Shown one piece after another: positions 1-7,588 of a DNA stretch of 33,135 bases; the stretch's first letter is position 1; every line of letters starts with the position of its first letter. The position numbers and the translations under genes were made by a program. The stretch is taken from positions 1-33,135 of the IMG/VR virus record IMGVR_UViG_3300035182_000721; one strand, 5' to 3'. Under the pieces are notes generated by a model. The model had not been told where the DNA came from. It saw only the letters and a list, made by a program, of their open reading frames with translations, and did not search any database. This DNA comes from a virus.

Positions 1-26
1 CCACTGCGCCCGCATCGGCGGGGAGC
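1..26. repeat. 26-bp terminal direct repeat, left copy
   Basis: The first 26 bases are identical to bases 33110-33135. The preceding base cannot be compared because the contig starts here. The repeat lies inside the protease gene, and removing one copy closes the circle with that gene in frame. This is typical of an assembly overlap from a circular or circularly permuted phage genome. It is too short and too gene-internal to look like a true packaging repeat. Confidence 0.9.
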
Positions 27-517
27 GGGACCACACTGATCTCGAAGAGTTCGCAGTCCGAGAGGACTGCGATCTCCTGATCGTTGACGATCTCGAAGGT
101 CACCGTGTGTGGGAGGAACCCCACGCTGACGGCGTTGAGATACCCAGCTGCAAAAGCGCGGTATACCTGCTCGGCAAATGGGTTGATTTCTTCCGTGGCA
201 AAGGTGATCGACGCCTTAAGCGTGTCCCCCTCGACCCGGACGTGCGACGCCTTACCGATCGGCAGCGTGTCCGACGGGCGAACGTTGCCGAACAGGTCTG
301 CGCGGTCCGCGTGCCCGTACAGGACTACCGGATTTGCCTTGTAACGATCGAGCTGCCACGAGGCGTTATCGACGCGAGCCCCGTGGTTGTTGATGTTCGA
401 TGTACAGGCGGTGACCTCGATCGTCCGGTCGGCCTCGGCGGGAGTCGCCGAGTCGAACGCGAGGCGCACGAGTGCCCCCGCCTCCCGGTTTCTGGCTGCT
501 TTCGTGGTCGTGGTCAT
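1..517 (-). CDS. Prohead protease, N-terminal part (continues at 33113)
   Basis: This is the N-terminal 172 codons of an HK97/Mu-type prohead maturation protease, which cleaves scaffold and capsid N-termini inside the procapsid. ATG is at 517. Visible family signatures are an early substrate-strand region with YKANPVVLYGH (catalytic His candidate), then AFAAGYLNAVSVGF (catalytic Ser candidate in VSVGF), then LFEISVVPLPADAGA, the usual end of the protease core. Codons run in register from 517 to 2, and the codon at 4-2 matches the one at 33113-33111. The protein therefore continues without a break into the right end, for about 415 residues in total. It lies downstream of the LamG-like gene and upstream of the major capsid gene. 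Confidence 0.9.
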   Translation of the reverse strand, partial: MTTTTKAARNREAGALVRLAFDSATPAEADRTIEVTACTSNINNHGARVDNASWQLDRYKANPVVLYGHADRADLFGNVRPSDTLPIGKASHVRVEGDTLKASITFATEEINPFAEQVYRAFAAGYLNAVSVGFLPHTVTFEIVNDQEIAVLSDCELFEISVVPLPADAGAV

Positions 518-527
518 TGATGGCCTA

Positions 528-1742
528 TCAGGCGAGGACACGGTTCGTGGCCCGGCTTCGGGGAGGGCCGTTGTTCGTGAAGGCTCTCACCTGGTCTCCA
601 GTATGATTGGCTTGCACAAGCTGGGCACCGGCCACGTAGATGACACCCGCCGCGTTGACCCCTGCTCCATCGCGGAAGTTAAGGAACGCGCTGGAGATGC
701 CGTTGCCGGTCGCGGTGACGGTGACACGCTGCCAGGCCGTCGTCAGCGTCGCGATCGTCGAGCCGAAACCGTTAAGGTTCACCTCGACGTTCCTCGTCCC
801 CGAGGCGACACGCATCCAGATCCCGCCCGTGTACTGGACGGGACGGAGGATGACGCCTCCCGAGGAGATCGCGCATCTGTACTGACCTGCCGTCCCGCTG
901 CCGTCGTACACGATTTTCCCGACCGGGAGCCCGGTGAGCGGAGGGGGCACGTCGAGGGAGTTGTCCGTCCCGCTCGTCCCGCCCCACGCATAGCTCCAGA
1001 GGCTCGGGGTATCGGCATTCGCTAGGAGGTTCTGGGGCCTATTTGCGAGGACGCGGCCTGTCTGTGGAGAGCGCATTTTCATCGGCGAGTCAGCCAAGAA
1101 GGCCGCACCACCGCTGAGGGTCAGAGGCAGGCCGCCGAGGGTTGCCCGCGCCGAGGAGCCGGCACCGTCGTCGAGGGGCCACCGGTGCGTGACGCTGGCG
1201 GGAACCGTCCCATGGATGTAGTCCGACGTGACCTGGGCCTGGCTCCAGGCCGTGCCCACGTCGTATACGATGTCCGCCATGGGCTCGCCCGGCGACGCGC
1301 CCGAGCCCGTGACCCCGAGCTGGAATGTCGCGTTCGCGTTGAGCGCCCCGGACCAGGCGCCACCGGCCGACTGCCCGACGAGGACCCCATTCTCCCAGAC
1401 GTAGGCCGTATGCGTCGAGGCATCGAAGACGACCACTACGCGGGTCCACCCGAGGAACCGGACAGGGATCGACGCGATGGGCGCGCCGCTCTTGACGTAG
1501 ACCTTGGTGAAACTGCCGTAGTGGTCGATCATCCACCCATCGGTCGAGTAGGTCGCGACCGAGTAGCCCGCCACGTAGTGGCTCGTGAGAGGCAGACTGC
1601 GACGGTTCGCCCAGTAGGCGATCGTCCATGATCCCGCCCCGGGCGAGAGAGCAGCAGACGAAGCCGTCACGGCGCCGGAGGTCGAGTTCTCCCCGCCGAG
1701 GCCCAGACTCCCCCCGTACTGACGTGCGCGGAGACGGGCCAC
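528..1742 (-). CDS. LamG / concanavalin-like lectin-fold protein in the head module
   Basis: A 404-residue protein starting at GTG 1742. Residues about 35-200 look like a LamG/concanavalin A-like jelly roll: SWTIAYWANRRS, then WTRVVVVFDASTHTAYVWENG, then a late WPLDDGAG. A second beta-rich part (about 235-385) has QNLLANADTPSLWSYAW and WQRVTVTATG, resembling carbohydrate-binding modules common in phage appendages. Such domains bind glycans or decorate virions. Its place between portal-linked genes and the protease, far from the tail-fibre genes, suggests a capsid fibre or decoration protein. Fold assignment is by pattern, and the ligand is unknown. An adhesin role in host attachment is an alternative. 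Confidence 0.65.
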   Translation of the reverse strand: MARLRARQYGGSLGLGGENSTSGAVTASSAALSPGAGSWTIAYWANRRSLPLTSHYVAGYSVATYSTDGWMIDHYGSFTKVYVKSGAPIASIPVRFLGWTRVVVVFDASTHTAYVWENGVLVGQSAGGAWSGALNANATFQLGVTGSGASPGEPMADIVYDVGTAWSQAQVTSDYIHGTVPASVTHRWPLDDGAGSSARATLGGLPLTLSGGAAFLADSPMKMRSPQTGRVLANRPQNLLANADTPSLWSYAWGGTSGTDNSLDVPPPLTGLPVGKIVYDGSGTAGQYRCAISSGGVILRPVQYTGGIWMRVASGTRNVEVNLNGFGSTIATLTTAWQRVTVTATGNGISSAFLNFRDGAGVNAAGVIYVAGAQLVQANHTGDQVRAFTNNGPPRSRATNRVLA

Positions 1743-1745
1743 GGG

Positions 1746-2021
1746 TCAGGCTCCGAAGACGGCGAACGGATCGACGGCCACGGGCTCGGGGGCCGCCTCG
1801 AAGCGTGCGGCCTCTTCGGATTCGTCGTGGTCGGCGACCGCCTGGCACTTCGCCTTGAGGTACGTCGCGTTGGAGGCGGCGAACTCGTACGTGTGCGGCA
1901 TCGAGGTCCCGCGCGAGGTCGTGATAGTGAAGTCGACGAACCACACGGGGACGGAGCCCTCGTGCTTCTGCGCGCCGTCGACGGTCGAGGGGACGATGCT
2001 GGAGATCTCGTAGGTAGCCAT
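1746..2021 (-). CDS. Small hypothetical structural protein
   Basis: A 91-residue protein. Its ATG overlaps the stop of the upstream gene (TGATG at 2023-2019), so it is probably translationally coupled. It is beta-rich at the N terminus (MATYEISSIVPSTVDG, then PVWFVDFTITTS), has a short helix around YLKAKCQAVADHDESEEA, and ends acidic and Pro-rich (PEPVAVDPFAVFGA). I do not recognise a family. Its setting between a decoration-like protein and the LamG-like protein suggests a virion accessory or chaperone for its neighbours, but that is inference. Confidence 0.6.
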   Translation of the reverse strand: MATYEISSIVPSTVDGAQKHEGSVPVWFVDFTITTSRGTSMPHTYEFAASNATYLKAKCQAVADHDESEEAARFEAAPEPVAVDPFAVFGA

Positions 2022-2986
2022 CAGACCCCCCAGACCTGGGTGTTGTGATCGGCGGCCGTGGCAGCCGTGTAGGTCCCGGCCGTCGTGCTCCACGCGTAGG
2101 CGATTCCGGTCGAACAGTAGAGGCCGTTCTCCGAGAGCACGTCCTCGCCGATGAGGATCGAGGTCATCGTCGCCACTCGGAACGAGATCAGCGGGACCGC
2201 GCCCGCGGAGGGGGTCGTCGCCGTGTTGTGGATCTGGAGGTACCGGACTGCGGCGTTGGCGTTGTCCCCGATGATGGCCGTCACGACTCCGGCCGAAGCC
2301 TTCGCGTTCTTGGTGACGGTAGCGCCGAAGTCGGCGACCAGCTTGGTCGGTGAATAGGCACCCGCCGCGATGAACCGCCTCGACGTGGCGATCACCTGGT
2401 AGGTGTTGTCTTCCGCCTGCGGGGCGTACGTCTCGGCGACGCTGAGGTCACCCCGCGTGTTGGCTTGTAGCTCGGCGGCCAGGCCGTCGGTTAGGGTCGG
2501 ACGCGTCGCCGTGTAGCGCACTACGGGGACGACGTTGAGGGTGTTCGCCAGGTTCGTGAAGACGCCAGTCTGACCGAGACGCAGCCGATCGATGAAACCA
2601 CGAGTCGCACCCGAACGCGATGGCCGGAAACGGACGACGCCGCTGAGGGTCGGTCCGCTTCCGCCCAAGAACGAGTCGACGGTGACCCATAGAGCCTCGG
2701 CGTCGACCTCGACATCGAGTGGGATCGGGGCTGCCACGTCCGCCGCCTGGATCGTGGTCGTGAGGATCCTCTCGACCGTGGCATCCGAGAGGCGCCAGAC
2801 GGCCAGCGTGACGGCCGTCGGGGAGCCCGTCAGGGCGAGGAAATCGAAGCCGATCTCGGCGTACGGGATGCGGCCGGAGGCCGTGGCGTACTGGCCCGCC
2901 TCCGGGTGAGCGACGAAGAGGCTGGGCGCGGGGACGCCCGCCTCTGCGGCCTGCGTCGTCAGGGTGCGGATCGTCTGCCAGCTCAT
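2021..2986 (-). CDS. Putative head decoration / capsid fibre protein
   Basis: A 321-residue, beta-rich, Ala/Thr-rich protein. Its ATG overlaps the portal stop (ATGA). The last ~80 residues contain AVRYLQIHNTATTP, LISFRVATMTSILIGEDV and GLYCSTGIAYAWSTTAGTY. This resembles a short beta domain that recurs at the C termini of phage decoration and fibre proteins. The N-terminal ~130 residues are a separate beta-sandwich-like part. There are no membrane segments. With the LamG-like gene it forms a decoration block inserted between portal and protease. Exact location on the virion is inferred from context. Confidence 0.55.
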   Translation of the reverse strand: MSWQTIRTLTTQAAEAGVPAPSLFVAHPEAGQYATASGRIPYAEIGFDFLALTGSPTAVTLAVWRLSDATVERILTTTIQAADVAAPIPLDVEVDAEALWVTVDSFLGGSGPTLSGVVRFRPSRSGATRGFIDRLRLGQTGVFTNLANTLNVVPVVRYTATRPTLTDGLAAELQANTRGDLSVAETYAPQAEDNTYQVIATSRRFIAAGAYSPTKLVADFGATVTKNAKASAGVVTAIIGDNANAAVRYLQIHNTATTPSAGAVPLISFRVATMTSILIGEDVLSENGLYCSTGIAYAWSTTAGTYTAATAADHNTQVWGV

Positions 2987-4392
2987 GGAGTCGTGACCTC
3001 GGGTGAGGGAGTTGAAGATGGAGACGCCTCGGGGGCCGAGGGCTCGACCTCTGGGGTCGGGTCAGGCGTGCCGGGCTCGGGGGCATCCACGGGCGGGGGT
3101 ACGTCGAGGAGAGGAATCTGATACTGGGCCAGGAGTGCCCGAACATCGACTGGAGCCCGTGCCGCCGTCAGCGTGGAGACAGCCTGGGAGAGCATCTGGA
3201 GCGTTCCCGCCATGTCCTTAAGATCGGCGGCCGGGGTCGTCCTCCAGACGGGCCACGGGGCCGCCTCGGGACTCCCGAAATTGAACATGGCCCACCACGT
3301 CAGGCTCTGATCATGTAGGCACGTCGAGAGCGTCTCTGCGTCCGCCTTCGTTTTGGCGAGAGCTACTCTCCCATGCTCCGACGTGGCCGCCTGTGACCCG
3401 CCCGTGTTCTCGGTCGTGAGGTTTTGGCCGAGCAACGTGATCGCGATGGCCAGATCGCAAAGCTCGATCTGCCGCTGGAACGCCTCCCATGTGCGGGCAG
3501 TGGACTCGATGAGCTTGAGATCGAAACCGGCGTCGATCGCAAGAGAAGCATTGCGACCAAGACTCGCGAGGTCCGCCGAGATCGCTTCCTTCTGCTGCGG
3601 ACCTGTAGCCCCAGTGACCAGCCAGACACCCTGGCCGAGACGCTCCGAGTAAGAAGCGAAGTCCCTACGGGCGTAAACCTTGGCGGCGACGGGCCGGGCC
3701 AACGCCCTCCATGCGCCGTACTGCCAGGGACGCTGCGCTGTACCGCTATACGGCGTGTATAGGATCCATTCCCCCGAGGTCGGGTCGATCTCGATCTCGT
3801 GGGTCGAGGTGCCCGGAGCATCCTCGTCGGCTACGGTGAGGTACCACTGCCGAGAGGTCCAGTCCCACCGGAGGTTCCGGGGCGAGTGCACCACGATACG
3901 CGGGATGATCCGCTCCCCATGCTCCACCCACGACTGACGTGCGAGTCCGACCCCGAGGATCAGACCCCATGCCTGGAGGAGCTTGAGATCGGCCTCTGGA
4001 TACGCTGCCCACCAGTCCTCACCGGCCTCGATCGCCCTAGCCGCCATATTGCGACGACGACCACGACCGGCATCGAACGAGAGGGGGAGACCAAGGAGAG
4101 CGTCCGTACGCGTGTCGAGCGTCGCCTTCACGCGATCGTCGCAGAGGAGTAGCCCCTCACACAGGTCAGCAGCGAGACGGAGCGACCCCCCGTCCGCCTG
4201 CAGTTCGGCAGCTCGAATGAGACTAGGGGTCCACTCGGAGATATATGCCCGGATCGCAGGCTCCACGACCCCGCTACGCGGGACGATGATCGAACTCGCG
4301 GGAGCCTTCGGTGCAGATGCGGCTTGCTGAGCGGTCCCCTGGCCAGATACCCGAAGCCACGACCAGAGACGCGAGAGAATGCCTTCAGCCAC
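2983..4392 (-). CDS. Portal protein, DUF935 / Mu gp29-like
   Basis: A 469-residue portal subunit, a usual size. It forms the dodecameric DNA channel at the capsid vertex and docks terminase and connectors. It starts at GTG 4392 just after the terminase region. Family-like stretches are LCDDRVKATLDTRTDALLG (about 80-98), the WGLILGVGLARQSW core and the Trp-rich RNLRWDWTSRQWYL, followed by an Asp/Ile stem-like helix (AFQRQIELCDLAIAITLLGQ). The C terminus is Pro/Glu-rich and probably disordered. DUF935 portals are characteristic of Mu-like and other contractile-tailed phages, which fits the sheath gene here. Confidence 0.85.
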   Translation of the reverse strand: MAEGILSRLWSWLRVSGQGTAQQAASAPKAPASSIIVPRSGVVEPAIRAYISEWTPSLIRAAELQADGGSLRLAADLCEGLLLCDDRVKATLDTRTDALLGLPLSFDAGRGRRRNMAARAIEAGEDWWAAYPEADLKLLQAWGLILGVGLARQSWVEHGERIIPRIVVHSPRNLRWDWTSRQWYLTVADEDAPGTSTHEIEIDPTSGEWILYTPYSGTAQRPWQYGAWRALARPVAAKVYARRDFASYSERLGQGVWLVTGATGPQQKEAISADLASLGRNASLAIDAGFDLKLIESTARTWEAFQRQIELCDLAIAITLLGQNLTTENTGGSQAATSEHGRVALAKTKADAETLSTCLHDQSLTWWAMFNFGSPEAAPWPVWRTTPAADLKDMAGTLQMLSQAVSTLTAARAPVDVRALLAQYQIPLLDVPPPVDAPEPGTPDPTPEVEPSAPEASPSSTPSPEVTTP

Positions 4393-4398
4393 GGTTGA

Positions 4399-4467
4399 TC
4401 AGACCTCGACCACGATCAGCGCGGTCATCGTCGGAACGTTGCTGCCCATGATGGCGCGGACGGGCAT
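4399..4467 (-). CDS. Possible tiny ORF between terminase and portal
   Basis: The 116-bp space between the large terminase stop and the portal start has a readable minus-strand frame. From ATG 4467 it encodes 22 residues ending TALIVVEV. The same frame stays open further upstream but lacks an ATG, GTG or TTG with a clear ribosome site. It could be a small connector peptide or merely spacer. Weak evidence. Confidence 0.2.
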   Translation of the reverse strand: MPVRAIMGSNVPTMTALIVVEV

Positions 4468-4508
4468 GACGAACCGGGCATGTTGAAACCTCTGCAGAGA
4501 TGGTGGAC

Positions 4509-5975
4509 TCAGTATCCGCGCGTTGATCGATTGAGGATCACCGGGGACCACTGAGGGACCGGAGCGTCATAGGCCGCGAGGGCCAACGCATCGGCCCGGT
4601 CGGTCGAGCGACCGAGACGCTTTCGCATCGAGAGTTTGTCTTCGACTTTATACTTGAGCTTGACATCGTACCCGAGAAGCGGCGCCGTCAGGTCATCGGC
4701 CAGGGCTACGTCCGGCGGGATCGCCCCGCCTTGAAGCCATGTACGAAGGGATAGCCATAGGGCGTCTCGGAGACGGGAGCACGCGGGGTCTGGACTCGAC
4801 TGGGAGGACTCCAGATTGGAAACCGTGCAAATCGCAGCGTGCTCGTGACGGAGCCGATCGAAGACGCCGATCCCGTTGTTGACCCCATCGACGTTGACGT
4901 GGGCTTTCTCGTTCGGACGCCGGTTCGCCTCGATAACCTCCACGACCTTGTCAACGATCGCGTAGGTGTCCTCGCCTTGAAGCATCACCGGGGCAGCAGC
5001 CCAAGAGCCTCGACGTGCGACGATGGCCGTCGAGTCTCGACCCTTCGAAGCTGGGTCCACACCGATGACCAACGGGTCCGTCGGACGCGAAGGAGCGGGT
5101 CGCCAACGCTTCTGAGCTTCGACCACAAGGCCCCTCGGGATCACGCCGTCCGCACCTTTGGGCGGGAACTCCCCAAGGATCTTCGCACTCCATTCAGGGC
5201 TGCCCTCGCCCCATTCGATCCGCTTGTTTTCAATGAAGCGCTTGGTGGCGAGTCCCCGGATCGGGGGGTCCACCTCGCTGGCCTCGATCGAGCTGATCGC
5301 GATCCGATGCCACGTCGATAGACCGCCGAATGCTGCGGCGTACCATCCCGTGTTGATCACGGGGTTCGAAACCGCGATGACCCTGCCGCCACCTGCGAGG
5401 TTCCCGTCGACGGAGGCCCATACAGAGTCGGGAATCGCCGTGGACTCGTCCAGGATGTAGAGGTTGTCGGCGCCACTGATGCCTCGGATACGCTGGGCAT
5501 CCGAGGTCACGAACCCGATGATTTTGGACCCGTTTGAGAACTCCCACCCGGACATGGCAGAGACCGAGCAATCCCCACCCAAAGGAGCGATCGGAGGACG
5601 ACGCGGATTGCCATCTGCGTCCGTGGTCGAGCGGTCGAGGGATTCTCTACGTAGCCGCTGGAGCTCGCCCCACAGGACGTGCTCCAGGTGATGCTGAGAG
5701 GGAGCGAGAAGGATGACGATCGACCGGGGCCGGGTGAGAGCCCACCAGATCGCGAGAATCGCCAGACTGTAGGTTTTCGAGGTTTTCTGCCCGCTGCGTA
5801 CCGCCACCTTGTCGTGCTCGACCAGGGCGAGCAGTAAGTCCGACTGGCGGCTCCAGATGCGGGTGACGCCCAGCGCCTCGTGTGCGAACCGTACCGGATC
5901 ATTCCGCCACCGGGCCAGAGCCTCACGGGCGATGTCTCGGAGGCGGGTCTGCGCCGATGGGGGGGCCACGGTCAT
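4509..5975 (-). CDS. terL: Terminase large subunit
   Basis: A 488-residue packaging motor with ATPase and nuclease domains. The N-terminal ATPase has a Walker A variant RSGQKTSKT (about 60-68) and Walker B NLYILDE (about 171-177, catalytic Glu). The RNase H-like nuclease starts at VIGVDPASKGRDS (first Asp about 307), followed by HVNVDGVNNGIG (Asp about 363) and a late DRADALALAAYDAP supplying the last acidic residues. Its ATG overlaps the small terminase stop (ATGA), so the two are coupled. Length and motif order are complete. The packaging type (headful or cohesive-end) cannot be decided from the sequence. Confidence 0.93.
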   Translation of the reverse strand: MTVAPPSAQTRLRDIAREALARWRNDPVRFAHEALGVTRIWSRQSDLLLALVEHDKVAVRSGQKTSKTYSLAILAIWWALTRPRSIVILLAPSQHHLEHVLWGELQRLRRESLDRSTTDADGNPRRPPIAPLGGDCSVSAMSGWEFSNGSKIIGFVTSDAQRIRGISGADNLYILDESTAIPDSVWASVDGNLAGGGRVIAVSNPVINTGWYAAAFGGLSTWHRIAISSIEASEVDPPIRGLATKRFIENKRIEWGEGSPEWSAKILGEFPPKGADGVIPRGLVVEAQKRWRPAPSRPTDPLVIGVDPASKGRDSTAIVARRGSWAAAPVMLQGEDTYAIVDKVVEVIEANRRPNEKAHVNVDGVNNGIGVFDRLRHEHAAICTVSNLESSQSSPDPACSRLRDALWLSLRTWLQGGAIPPDVALADDLTAPLLGYDVKLKYKVEDKLSMRKRLGRSTDRADALALAAYDAPVPQWSPVILNRSTRGY

Positions 5976-6400
5976 GCCCTGGCGAGAAGATCAGCGAGGC
6001 TCGTGACCACCTCATCAGGCTGATCGAGACCGAGGGCCTTTTTTTTCTGCTCATCCAGGCGTGCCCACACGGTCGTGAGCTTCACGACCTTCTCGACGTT
6101 GGCGACGGTGAGGTCCTGGGCCGCGTCGGCTTGAGCCCTCTCCAGAAGCTCGGAAGTCCGAGCCAAATGCGCATCGAACGTGGAGAGGTCGGTCGGGAGC
6201 GTCCGGGCGATGTGCTCCCGGACGATCAGCTTGCTTGTGTCGGCCCGGGTGGAGCGAGCCTTCCGAACGATTTTATCGATCGCCTGGCGGGAAACAGCGA
6301 TCCCCTTCGCAGACTGGAGCCACCGAGCGACCGAAGCCGTGGACTGTCCCTGAGCGACCATCGCCAGGATGGGGTCATGGAGGTCGAGCGGGACCTTCAT
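5972..6400 (-). CDS. terS: Putative terminase small subunit
   Basis: A 142-residue protein immediately upstream of and overlapping terL. Residues about 8-50 look like a helix-turn-helix (ILAMVAQGQSTASVARWLQ, then VSRQAIDKIVRKAR), suitable for recognising the packaging site. Residues about 60-130 are long Ala/Leu helices suitable for oligomerisation. It ends DEVVTSLADLLARA. Size, architecture and position match small terminases, but these diverge so much that sequence alone is not decisive. A transcription factor is the main alternative. ATG 6400 is preceded by about 185 bp without a gene. Confidence 0.7.
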   Translation of the reverse strand: MKVPLDLHDPILAMVAQGQSTASVARWLQSAKGIAVSRQAIDKIVRKARSTRADTSKLIVREHIARTLPTDLSTFDAHLARTSELLERAQADAAQDLTVANVEKVVKLTTVWARLDEQKKKALGLDQPDEVVTSLADLLARA

Positions 6401-6494
6401 CTTCGTTTTCTACTTAGACTTCGCGCGATCGGCCAGCAACCGAATTGCCAACCCGCAACCCAAATGAATGGGGGCCGCCGTTCCAGGCACCCCA

Positions 6495-6517
6495 CCCCTT
6501 CAACATTTTTGAAGGGG
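6495..6517. promoter_or_regulatory. Hairpin in the gap before the packaging genes
   Basis: A perfect 9-bp stem, CCCCTTCAA / TTGAAGGGG, with a 5-nt CATTT loop lies in the 185-bp gap between the helix-turn-helix gene (ends 6586) and terS (starts 6400). No T-run follows it on the minus strand, so it is not a classical intrinsic terminator. It could terminate early transcription weakly, mark a processing site or belong to a packaging site. I see no convincing promoter in the rest of the gap. Confidence 0.5.
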
Positions 6518-6585
6518 GATGGGTATCTGCCCGACATAGGTGCGAGGCGCACGCTCACCGAGGGCTGGTCGGACGTGCGCGGCCT

Positions 6586-6984
6586 CTACCCTGGCGGGGG
6601 GCGTGGGCTCTCTCGGGCTCTCTCGGGCACTCGCCCCTCGAGGGCCTCGAGTCGTCGCTCGTGCGCGACAAGGTTGTCGGCGATCAAATCTCCGCGGTCG
6701 GAGACGTCCTCGAGGCGCTCGCGCAGCTCGGCGAGCTCGGCGCGCACAGCCTCGACGAGTTCGTCGCGGCGGGAGATGAGTTCAGGTGCATGCTGTCGCA
6801 GGGCTTCGAGGGTGACCAGGTAGCGCCGGCCGTGTGTGCTACCCCCCGCGCGTATGATGAATGGCGCGCCCGATCGCACCTCGACGGCAACGAGGTAGCG
6901 CAGGAGTCGGCGCGCGCGGTCGCGCGGTCGGCCGCTCATGCCGAGGAGCGCGGCGACCTGCCTAACGGTAAGCAGCTCGGTCAC
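6586..6984 (-). CDS. Winged-helix / excisionase-like DNA-binding protein with coiled coil
   Basis: A 132-residue protein from GTG 6984, which overlaps a preceding stop (GTGA). The N terminus LLTVRQVAALLGMSGRPRDRARR is a MerR/excisionase-style helix-turn-helix. It is followed by a wing-like strand pair with RYLVTLEALRQHAPEL. Residues about 75-125 form a heptad-like coiled coil (ELVEAVRAELAELRERLEDV). It probably binds DNA as a dimer and may regulate the switch to late genes, since it is the last gene before terS. A longer GTG start at 7038 is possible but would overlap the upstream gene. Confidence 0.6.
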   Translation of the reverse strand: MTELLTVRQVAALLGMSGRPRDRARRLLRYLVAVEVRSGAPFIIRAGGSTHGRRYLVTLEALRQHAPELISRRDELVEAVRAELAELRERLEDVSDRGDLIADNLVAHERRLEALEGRVPERARESPRPPPG

Positions 6985-7031
6985 CGCGGCCCCTCGGTCG
7001 CCGCCTTCTCGGCAAAGATGTGGGCGATCAC
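6981..7031 (-). CDS. Possible 16-residue micro-ORF
   Basis: GTG at 7031-7029 overlaps the stop of the upstream gene (GTGA). The frame encodes MIAHIFAEKAATEGPR, and its stop overlaps the GTG of the downstream gene, again as GTGA. Exact coupling at both ends suggests a translational relay or leader peptide. Such overlaps can also arise by chance in compact GC-rich DNA. Confidence 0.25.
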   Translation of the reverse strand: MIAHIFAEKAATEGPR

Positions 7032-7588
7032 GCGACACCCCTCAGGAGTCTCGTCAGCGCCTCGGTGAGGCGTCGACGCCGCGGGACGGTCCGAGTCTCG
7101 TGGAGGTCGGCGATCCCTCGCCAGAACGCAAACCTGGAGCGCGCGAGCGCCCACTCGGCTTCGGCTCGCAGTTCGGCGAGCCGGGCGCGCTTGGCCTCGG
7201 ACCGCCGAGCCCCGGCGACGAGCTCGTGCACCGGGCCGAGGCCGTGAAGCACGACGGCCACCGGCCCAGCGGCGCCGAGGTGGTCGGCGAGGAGCGCAGC
7301 GAGGGCGCGCGCGGGAGCCGAGTCCTCGTGCGCCGCGCGGAGGATCCGTTGCTCGTCGTGCGAGAGCCGGTGCAGGACGTCCGAGACCGCACGCCAGCGC
7401 GCGGCCGCTGGGATGGCCCGGATCGCGCGGTCATGCGCGGCAGAGGCCGTGCCGATCGCGTTGCTCGTGCCCCCTGCGCCCGCCATGCAAATTCCCTCGA
7501 AGGCCTCGTGTCCCGATATCAGCCCGAGGTCGCCATCAGGGCCGATCGTTTCGGAAAAGAACCATCTCAGCTCCTGCTCGACGTTCAC
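7028..7588 (-). CDS. Hypothetical protein downstream of dnaB
   Basis: A 186-residue, largely helical, Arg/Ala-rich protein. It starts at GTG 7588, overlapping the DnaB stop (GTGA). Visible parts are RWRAVSDVLHRLSHDEQRILRAAHED, a helix-turn-helix-like or sigma-like segment at about 63-90, then a hydrophobic helix (AAGPVAVVLHGLG) and a long basic helical C terminus. I do not recognise the family. Its place between replication genes and the packaging operon is where lambdoid phages keep late regulators such as Q. An antiterminator-like role is possible but unproven. Confidence 0.6.
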   Translation of the reverse strand: MNVEQELRWFFSETIGPDGDLGLISGHEAFEGICMAGAGGTSNAIGTASAAHDRAIRAIPAAARWRAVSDVLHRLSHDEQRILRAAHEDSAPARALAALLADHLGAAGPVAVVLHGLGPVHELVAGARRSEAKRARLAELRAEAEWALARSRFAFWRGIADLHETRTVPRRRRLTEALTRLLRGVA

